From positions 1 to 8,022 of the forward strand of contig SLKW01000045.1 of assembly GCA_007134405.1 (NCBI GenBank): a stretch of DNA of 8,022 nt. The letters are read 5' to 3'. This document shows positions 1 through 4,885 of the stretch, piece after piece (within the stretch, counting starts at the first letter, position 1; each line of letters opens with the position of its first letter). This stretch comes from Paracoccaceae bacterium (GTDB lineage Bacteria > Pseudomonadota > Alphaproteobacteria > Rhodobacterales > Rhodobacteraceae). Under the pieces are notes generated by a model that saw nothing but the letters and a program-made list of their open reading frames with translations, was not told where the DNA came from and did no database searches. Position numbers and translations under genes: made by a program.

Positions 1-551
1 GCGCCCGAAACACCGCATTTCAGATCGAGGATGATCTCATCCGGGTCGATGGCCCCCGCCGCAACCAGGGGCAAGAGCGCGTAAAGCCCGGTGGCCGCGT
101 TGCATCCAGTCCCCGCCACCAGACGCGCACCGCGGATTTCGTCACGGTAGAACTCGGTCAGTCCGTAAACCGCCTCGCCCTGAAGATCGGGCGCGGCGTG
201 CGGTTTGCCATACCAAGTCTCATAGTCGACGGGATCGCGCAGTCGGAAATCGGCCGACAGGTCGATGATGCGCAGTTCGCGCGGCAGTTCTGCGATTACC
301 GCCTGGCTGGTCGCGTGCGGCAGCGCGCAAAGCGCCAGATCGAAAGTGGATGTGTCGATATCCTCGATCCGGGTCAGTTCCGGCAGGTCCAGATGGCGTA
401 AGAAGGGAAAGACCGACGCCATCGACTGGCCGGCCTTTCGCTCACCCGTAAGAGCCGCTATCTCGAACCTGGGATGCGTGGCGATCAGGCGCACGAGTTC
501 CGCGCCCGTGTAGCCCGACGCACCCAGAATCGCGACCCGTTTTGCCGTCAT
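1..551 (-). CDS. argC: N-acetyl-gamma-glutamyl-phosphate reductase, ArgC (5' part, cut by window edge)
   Basis: This enzyme makes N-acetylglutamate semialdehyde by NADPH-dependent reduction of N-acetylglutamyl phosphate, the third step of arginine (ornithine) synthesis in the cytoplasm. The first 183 codons are visible; the C-terminus, including the usual catalytic His, lies beyond position 1. The N-terminus carries the NADP-binding loop [10 protein letters not shown] at residues 10-19, then DLSADFRL at about 97-104, YGLTEFYR at about 129-136, and the active-site Cys150 in GTGCNAATG. Many ArgC proteins have an NPGCYPT-type context here, so this is a variant around the same cysteine. The ATG at 551-549 is preceded by a good Shine-Dalgarno AAGGAG (558-563) that overlaps the stop codon of the upstream usp gene. 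The 11-bp gap implies co-transcription with usp and probably translational coupling. Family assignment is firm. Confidence 0.95.
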   Translation of the reverse strand, partial: MTAKRVAILGASGYTGAELVRLIATHPRFEIAALTGERKAGQSMASVFPFLRHLDLPELTRIEDIDTSTFDLALCALPHATSQAVIAELPRELRIIDLSADFRLRDPVDYETWYGKPHAAPDLQGEAVYGLTEFYRDEIRGARLVAGTGCNAATGLYALLPLVAAGAIDPDEIILDLKCGVSG

Positions 552-562
552 ACCGCTCTCCT

Positions 563-964
563 TCACCGCAACAGGTGCACCGCGCAGGACGCATAGCGCA
601 CGACGCGCGCAGCCGTCGAGCCGTAAAGCGACGTGTCGGTTCTGTGCGTGGCCAGAACGATGCAATCGGCGCGATTGGCTTCGGCCCAATCGATGATTTC
701 GCGCGGCGCATCCCCTTCGATCACAGCCACGGCACCATTTTGCAAAGTGTCGGCGAGCCGTTGCAAATCCGCTTCGATGGCGCGTGTCAATTCGTCACGG
801 TAGCCTTCGGGCATGTAGTCGATGGCGAAGAAGGGCACGGGGTCCATCACATGCAGCAACGTAATCAGCGCGCCCGGATCGGCCAACTTGCGCGCCGCGT
901 CGAGTTCCTTCTTGGCATCGTGCCCGGCCTCGTAGGCGACGGGGACCAGAATGTTGCGATACAT
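563..964 (-). CDS. Universal stress protein (UspA family), single domain
   Basis: A 133-residue protein with one Usp fold. It starts with the family's first beta strand (YRNILVPVA, residues 2-10), has [10 protein letters not shown] at 33-42, and ends with the last strand SCAVHLLR. Usp proteins are cytoplasmic and act in stress or growth-arrest survival, and some bind ATP. The usual nucleotide motif G-x2-G-x9-G-S/T is only partly kept: G115-S116 (YGSTAARVV) is present, but the earlier glycines are replaced (ATHRTD, 105-110), so ATP binding is uncertain. The ATG at 964-962 has a strong GGAGG (969-973) four bases upstream. The gene lies 11 bp upstream of argC on the same strand and is divergent from gyrA. 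An FNR-type palindrome at 1022-1035 and a -10-like element at 993-998 suggest oxygen-linked control. The family is clear but the specific role is unknown. Confidence 0.93.
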   Translation of the reverse strand: MYRNILVPVAYEAGHDAKKELDAARKLADPGALITLLHVMDPVPFFAIDYMPEGYRDELTRAIEADLQRLADTLQNGAVAVIEGDAPREIIDWAEANRADCIVLATHRTDTSLYGSTAARVVRYASCAVHLLR

Positions 965-992
965 GATTCCTCCAGTTGACTGTTTGCGTGTC

Positions 993-1035
993 AGTCTAGC
1001 AGCAACTTTCGGTCCTGAACATTGACCCAGGTCAG
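993..1035 (-). promoter_or_regulatory. Probable class II FNR-type promoter of usp-argC
   Basis: Positions 1022-1035 read TTGACCCAGGTCAG, which matches the FNR/FnrL/Dnr pattern TTGAY-N4-RTCAA except for the last base. On the minus strand a -10-like TAGACT (4 of 6 bases of TATAAT) lies at 993-998. The palindrome centre (1028.5) is 33 bp from the -10 centre, close to the value expected when the activator sits at about -41.5. The predicted start is near 987, giving a short leader with the GGAGG at 969-973. The pattern and spacing are seen in the sequence; the regulator and its oxygen response are inferred. Confidence 0.5.
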
Positions 1036-1052
1036 CCCAATCGGGCCTGGCA

Positions 1053-1082
1053 TTGCGCCTGCCCTTTGGGTCTTGCTATAAG
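1053..1082 (+). promoter_or_regulatory. Probable gyrA promoter with extended -10
   Basis: TGCTATAAG (1074-1082) forms an extended -10 with hexamer TATAAG at 1077-1082. A weak -35 TTGCGC lies at 1053-1058 with an 18-bp spacer. The predicted start is near 1089-1090, giving a leader of about 35 bases before the GTG. A short inverted repeat (GCCC-aatc-GGGC, 1035-1046) lies just upstream of the -35. The prediction rests on motif and position only. Confidence 0.5.
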
Positions 1083-1124
1083 CCGGTCAACAAAATCTAG
1101 CGGTTCTTACGCAGCGAGGCGCCG

Positions 1125-3839
1125 GTGACTGACACCCCCGACAATCCAGACGACACCGAAGCGAAAAAACCCTCCGGGCCCTCTGTCTCGATCACCGCCG
1201 AAATGCGCGCCTCCTACCTTGATTACGCGATGAGCGTGATCGTCTCCCGCGCCATCCCCGACCTGCGCGACGGGCTGAAGCCTGTGCATCGCCGCATCCT
1301 TTTCGCGATGCACGAATCCGGCAACACGCACGACAAGTCCTACCGTAAGTCCGCCCGTGCCGTCGGTGACACGATGGGCAAGTACCACCCGCATGGCGAC
1401 AGCGCGATTTACGACGCACTGGTGCGCATGGCCCAGCCCTTTTCGATGTCGCTCAAGCTGCTGGACGGGCAAGGCAACTTCGGCTCGATGGATGGCGATA
1501 CTGCCGCGGCAATGCGCTATACTGAAGTGCGCATGGACCGGCCAGCGAATTTCCTGCTTGCCGATATCGAAAAGGACACAGTCAACTTTCAGGACAACTA
1601 CGACGGCAAGGACCGCGAACCCACAGTCCTACCGGCACGGTTTCCGAACATGTTGGTCAACGGTGCCGGCGGCATTGCCGTCGGCATGGCAACCAATATC
1701 CCCCCGCATAATCTGGGTGAGGTGGTCGACGCCACGCTGGCGCTGATCGAGAACCCGGATCTGTCGAGCGAAGACCTGATGGCGCATGTCCCCGCCCCGG
1801 ACTTTCCCACCGGGGCGCTGATCCTCGGCCGGTCGGGCGCGCGCAAGGCGTATCTGGAGGGGCGCGGCTCGGTCGTCATCCGCGCGCGCACCCATATCGA
1901 GGAGGTGCGCAAGGACCGCTACGCGATTATCGTCGACGAGATCCCCTACCAGGTGAACAAGTCCACGATGGTCGAGCGCATCGCCGACGCGGTGCGCGAG
2001 AAGAAGATAGACGGCATAGCCCATGTCGCTGACGAATCCGACCGCGTCGGCGTCCGTGTCGTGGTCGAACTCAAGCGCGATGCGACGCCCGATGTGGTGC
2101 TGAACCAGCTCTTCCGCTTTACCCCCATGCAGACCTCCTTCGGCTGCAACATGCTGGCACTCAACGGCGGCCGTCCCGAGCAGCTGACCCTGCGCGATTT
2201 CCTCACCCACTTCGTCAGCTTCCGCGAAGAGGTCGTCACCCGCCGCACCGCGTATGAGCTGAACAAGGCGCGCGAGCGCAGCCATGTGCTCTGCGGCCTG
2301 GCCGTCGCGGTCTCGAACGTCGATGAGGTCGTTGCCACCATCCGTGCCTCGGCCGACCCCGCCGAGGCGCGCGAGAAGCTGATGACTCGCCGCTGGCCGG
2401 CCGAGGACATCGCCCCCTACATCCGGCTGATCGACGACCCGAGCCACACGATGAACGACGACGGCACCTACAACCTCAGCGAAATCCAGGCCCGCGCCAT
2501 CCTCGATTTGCGCCTGCAACGCCTGACCGCGATGGGCGTGAAGGAGGTCACCGACGAGCTCGAGGAACTCGCCACCAAGATCCGCGACTATCTCGACATC
2601 CTACGCTCGCGCGCCCGCATCATGGCGATCATCTCTGACGAGCTGCGAGAAATCAAAAGCCTCTTCGCCGTGCCCCGCCGGACCGAGATCGTCGACTGGG
2701 CCGGTGACATGGAGGACGAGGACCTCATCGAGCGCGAGGACATGGTGGTGACCATCACGCAGTCCGGCTACATCAAGCGCACCCCGCTCGCCGAATTCCG
2801 CTCGCAGCGACGCGGCGGCAAGGGGCTTTCCTCGATGGCCACCAAGGAAGACGACGTTGTCACCACGCTCTTCGTGGCGAACACCCACACGCATTTGCTT
2901 TTCTTCACCACCGACGGGATGGTCTACAAGCTCAAGTGCTGGCGCCTGCCGCTGGGCGGGCGCAACGCTCGGGGGAAAGCGGTTATCAACATCCTGCCGA
3001 TCGCCGGCGGGATCAGCGTCGCCGCCCTAATGCCCGTCGATGCCCCCGAGGATGACTGGGACAAGCTGCAGATCGTGTTTGCCACTTCCGAAGGCGCGGT
3101 CCGCCGCAACGCGCTCTCCGATTTCACCAACGTCATGCGCAACGGCAAGATTGCCATGCGCCTGCCCGAGGGTGTGAGCCTCGTCAACGCTCGCATTTGC
3201 GACGAAGGTGAGGACGTGATGATGGTCACCGCGATGGGTCGCGCCATCCGCTTCCCCACGACCGATGTGCGCGTCTTCAAGGGCCGCGATTCGACCGGCG
3301 TTCGCGGTATCCGCCTGGCCGATGGCGACCGCGTGGTCTCGATGGCGGTGATCCGCCATTTCGAAGCAACGCCCGAGGAACGCGCCGCTTACCTGCGCCA
3401 GCGGCGGCTTATGGCCGGCGCGCCCGAAGACCTGGAGGCTGAATCCGAAGAAGAAGAGAACGGAACCGAGATCGGGCAGCTTAGCCCCGAACGCTATGCT
3501 CAGATGTCGGCTTCGGAGGACCTGATCCTGACCATTACCGCCGGTGGTTTGGGCAAGCTGACGTCAAGCTTCGACTACCGCGTGACCGGTCGCGGCGGTC
3601 AGGGCGTGCGCGCCACCGACAACGCACGTCGCGGCGGCCCATTGGTCGCGAGCTTTCGGGTCGAGATCGCTGACCAGATCATGCTGGTCACTTCAGGCGG
3701 GCAATCGATCCGCGTACCGGTCGAAGGCATCCGCTTTCTTTCGCGCACCGGCGGAGGGGTAAAGGTTCTCAATCTGAATGGCACCGGCGAGCAAGTCGTT
3801 TCGGTCGCTCGCATCGCGGAGCAGGCCGAAGAAGCTTGA
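1125..3839 (+). CDS. gyrA: DNA gyrase subunit A
   Basis: Breakage-reunion subunit of DNA gyrase, the type IIA topoisomerase that with GyrB introduces negative supercoils using ATP. It has 904 residues against 875 in E. coli. The N-terminal core begins [10 protein letters not shown] at 31-40. The catalytic Arg131-Tyr132 lies in AAAMRYTE. The quinolone-resistance region [15 protein letters not shown] keeps Ser93 and Asp97 (E. coli Ser83 and Asp87), so no classical resistance change is seen. The GyrA box QRRGGKG at 561-567 separates it from ParC and heads the beta-pinwheel C-terminal domain. An acidic, Glu-rich insertion at about 747-798 between pinwheel blades explains the extra length and seems typical of alphaproteobacteria. 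The GTG start at 1125 is chosen because GAGG (1116-1119) lies five bases upstream and an N-terminal tail is expected before the conserved core. No strong terminator is visible downstream. Confidence 0.98.
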   Translation: MTDTPDNPDDTEAKKPSGPSVSITAEMRASYLDYAMSVIVSRAIPDLRDGLKPVHRRILFAMHESGNTHDKSYRKSARAVGDTMGKYHPHGDSAIYDALVRMAQPFSMSLKLLDGQGNFGSMDGDTAAAMRYTEVRMDRPANFLLADIEKDTVNFQDNYDGKDREPTVLPARFPNMLVNGAGGIAVGMATNIPPHNLGEVVDATLALIENPDLSSEDLMAHVPAPDFPTGALILGRSGARKAYLEGRGSVVIRARTHIEEVRKDRYAIIVDEIPYQVNKSTMVERIADAVREKKIDGIAHVADESDRVGVRVVVELKRDATPDVVLNQLFRFTPMQTSFGCNMLALNGGRPEQLTLRDFLTHFVSFREEVVTRRTAYELNKARERSHVLCGLAVAVSNVDEVVATIRASADPAEAREKLMTRRWPAEDIAPYIRLIDDPSHTMNDDGTYNLSEIQARAILDLRLQRLTAMGVKEVTDELEELATKIRDYLDILRSRARIMAIISDELREIKSLFAVPRRTEIVDWAGDMEDEDLIEREDMVVTITQSGYIKRTPLAEFRSQRRGGKGLSSMATKEDDVVTTLFVANTHTHLLFFTTDGMVYKLKCWRLPLGGRNARGKAVINILPIAGGISVAALMPVDAPEDDWDKLQIVFATSEGAVRRNALSDFTNVMRNGKIAMRLPEGVSLVNARICDEGEDVMMVTAMGRAIRFPTTDVRVFKGRDSTGVRGIRLADGDRVVSMAVIRHFEATPEERAAYLRQRRLMAGAPEDLEAESEEEENGTEIGQLSPERYAQMSASEDLILTITAGGLGKLTSSFDYRVTGRGGQGVRATDNARRGGPLVASFRVEIADQIMLVTSGGQSIRVPVEGIRFLSRTGGGVKVLNLNGTGEQVVSVARIAEQAEEA

Positions 3840-3868
3840 TGCGAAACAGTCGGGACCAGGACCTCAAT

Positions 3869-3908
3869 TACTGGTGGCCCTTTCAGTATACTGGTGGCCC
3901 TTTCAGTA
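3869..3908. repeat. Perfect 20-bp tandem duplication at the gyrA / hypothetical-gene junction
   Basis: Two identical 20-bp units, beginning tactggtggc and ending ctttcagta, lie head to tail at 3869-3888 and 3889-3908. Their junction forms a 10-bp palindrome, CAGTATACTG (3884-3893). The second unit contains the last codons and the TGA stop (3905-3903) of the minus-strand gene that ends here; the first unit lies beyond that stop. The duplication therefore does not change the encoded protein. It could be a recent slippage duplication, a binding site, or an assembly artefact. Confidence 0.9.
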
Positions 3909-4490
3909 TCTCGTTCGGGAGCGTTCGCGCGAAGGCAGATCACCAGCATGATCGAAGGCGCCGGAAGGTGCAGTCCGCCGCGCGGTACTGTCGAGGTCGC
4001 CCTTTCCGGCGCTCGCGTCAGGATCGTCTGGATGTAGGGCACCGCCTTTTTCCATCATCGGGTTGGAGTCGGTCTCGCCCGCGGTCGCCACCTCCATAGC
4101 CTTTTCCGCTAATTCTTTTTGCGACGCCCTATCTGAACCCATCTCATCCTTTTCGTCAGGGGCGCCTCGAACGTCGCGCTCCGCCATGGCGCGGGAGAGC
4201 GCGGCGTTCAGGAAGTCAAGTTTGTTCAGCGTTCCTGCATTGCCACTTGCCGGGGTCGCGCCTGCAGGTGCGGCCTTGGAACGGGCCTCGCGACCCTGCC
4301 GGTCGGCGATGTCGCGAGCCCGGTTCCGACGCGTGCGAAGCCGAGTAATCAGATCTGACAATTCACGATCGGATAGCTGACCAAGTCGCGGCTGCCGAGC
4401 TTGATCGGCGAGTTTCAATTCGTCGGCATCAAGCGCTCGCCGCTCCTCGATGCTGGCCGGGTTGTGAACGTTCGTATTGCTCTCGGTCAT
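3903..4490 (-). CDS. Conserved-looking hydrophilic protein of unknown function, 195 aa
   Basis: I cannot assign a characterised family. The protein is highly charged, has no Cys or Trp, and shows no signal peptide or membrane segment. Residues 37-70 (LGQLSDRELSDLITR and on, rich in Arg) should form a long basic helix. A Pro/Ala/Gly hinge (73-87) follows, then a second helix (about 88-108, LNKLDFLNAALSRAMAERD). The rest (110-195) is acidic to mixed and probably disordered. Similar proteins with the Arg-rich helix followed by a GATPA-type hinge seem familiar from alphaproteobacterial genomes as hypothetical proteins, but this is memory, not a search. The ATG at 4490-4488 is preferred over a TTG at 4535 because GAAAGGG (4500-4506) sits nine bases upstream. 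The gene converges on gyrA (63-bp gap) and diverges from ydcH. The stop lies inside a 20-bp tandem repeat. That it is coding is likely but not certain. Confidence 0.72.
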   Translation of the reverse strand: MTESNTNVHNPASIEERRALDADELKLADQARQPRLGQLSDRELSDLITRLRTRRNRARDIADRQGREARSKAAPAGATPASGNAGTLNKLDFLNAALSRAMAERDVRGAPDEKDEMGSDRASQKELAEKAMEVATAGETDSNPMMEKGGALHPDDPDASAGKGDLDSTARRTAPSGAFDHAGDLPSRERSRTRY

Positions 4491-4522
4491 TTCGGTTAGC
4501 CCTTTCGTCGGTACGCACTTCA

Positions 4523-4548
4523 AACTGCGATCCAAGGGGCAAGGTTCC
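4523..4548 (-). promoter_or_regulatory. Possible ECF-sigma-type promoter for the 195-aa gene
   Basis: On the minus strand GGAAC (4548-4544) is followed after 18 bases by GTT (4525-4523). This resembles the GGAAC-N18/19-TT pattern of RpoE2/EcfG general-stress promoters in other alphaproteobacteria. The predicted start would be near 4515, about 25 bases before the ATG, with the Shine-Dalgarno in between. The caveat is that many Rhodobacteraceae are thought to lack the EcfG system, so this may be chance or another ECF/RpoH-type promoter. Confidence 0.25.
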
Positions 4549-4564
4549 GTACGGCTGACCGGAT

Positions 4565-4578
4565 GTGATCCAGATCAA
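4565..4578 (+). promoter_or_regulatory. FNR-type palindrome upstream of ydcH
   Basis: GTGATCCAGATCAA differs from the FNR consensus TTGAT-N4-ATCAA only at the first base. Its centre (4571.5) is 61.5 bp before the ydcH ATG, almost the same distance as the usp box is from the usp start. If it acts at -41.5, transcription would begin near 4613 with a leader of about 20 bases. The expected -10 window (about 4601-4606, GAGTCT) is a poor match. It could also affect the divergent 195-aa gene. Regulator identity is inferred. Confidence 0.5.
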
Positions 4579-4632
4579 GGTTTTTCTGCTTTGCCTGGGA
4601 GAGTCTCGGGTGTGTCAAACTGGGAGAACATA

Positions 4633-4872
4633 ATGACCCATACCCCGCACGAGCTTGCCGAGGAATTTCCACAACAGACAGACAAGCTTCACAATCTGAA
4701 GCTGACGAACGCCCACTTCGCGCGGCTCGCTGACGAATACCATAGGGTCAATCGGAGCATCCACCGTGCAGAGACAAACGTCGAACCGGTATCGGAACAG
4801 CACGAAGCCGAATTACGCCGCCAACGCATGGAGTTGAAAGACGAGATCGCACGAATCCTAGGTGGCAGTTAG
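4633..4872 (+). CDS. DUF465 / YdcH-family small helical protein
   Basis: A 79-residue cytoplasmic protein of the YdcH (DUF465) family, whose biochemical role is not established. The sequence reads as an antiparallel helical hairpin: helix one about 15-47 (TDKLHNLKLTNAHFARLADEY...), a turn NVEPVS at 49-54, and helix two about 55-77 (HEAELRRQRMELKDEIARIL). The family hallmarks HFARLADEYH, NRSIHRAE and LRRQRMELKDEIA are all visible, and the length is typical. The ATG at 4633 is chosen over upstream in-frame starts because GGGAG (4622-4626) lies six bases before it and the family begins at this point. An FNR-type box lies at 4565-4578. The stop codon is 9 bp from the stop of the convergent dehydrogenase gene, and both stops sit in one inverted repeat. 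Confidence 0.93.
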   Translation: MTHTPHELAEEFPQQTDKLHNLKLTNAHFARLADEYHRVNRSIHRAETNVEPVSEQHEAELRRQRMELKDEIARILGGS

Positions 4873-4885
4873 GTATCCGACCTAA
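4869..4885. repeat. Inverted repeat spanning both convergent stop codons
   Basis: TTAGGT (4869-4874) and ACCTAA (4880-4885) form a perfect 6-bp inverted repeat around the loop ATCCG. The ydcH stop TAG (4870-4872) lies in the left arm, and the oxidoreductase stop TAG (minus, 4884-4882) lies in the right arm. No T-run follows on either strand, so it is at best a weak bidirectional terminator. Confidence 0.6.

Noticed and set aside
1401..1446. Possible quinolone-resistance substitutions in gyrA
   Set aside because: Ser93 and Asp97, equivalent to E. coli Ser83 and Asp87, are both the wild-type residues.
1629..2519. 296-codon minus-strand ORF inside gyrA
   Set aside because: It is antisense to the conserved GyrA core, has no family resemblance, and open antisense frames are common in GC-rich genes.
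3851..3884. Possible gyrA terminator: ACCAG (3854-3858) pairing with CTGGT (3871-3875), then CCCTTT
   Set aside because: The stem is only five pairs with a 12-base loop and the T-run is short; it overlaps the tandem repeat and is not convincing.
4491..4535. TTG start at 4535 for the 195-aa gene
   Set aside because: The ATG at 4490 has a better-placed Shine-Dalgarno (GAAAGGG) and a stronger initiation codon.
4566..4595. TGATCC (4566-4571) as the -35 of a Rhodobacter RpoE-type promoter
   Set aside because: The -10 at the expected 18-base spacing (TTTGCC) does not fit, and the bases are better explained as half of the FNR-type palindrome.
4477..4632. N-terminal extension of ydcH from a TTG at 4477
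   Set aside because: It would add 52 residues absent from the DUF465 family and cross the FNR-type box; the ATG at 4633 has its own GGGAG.
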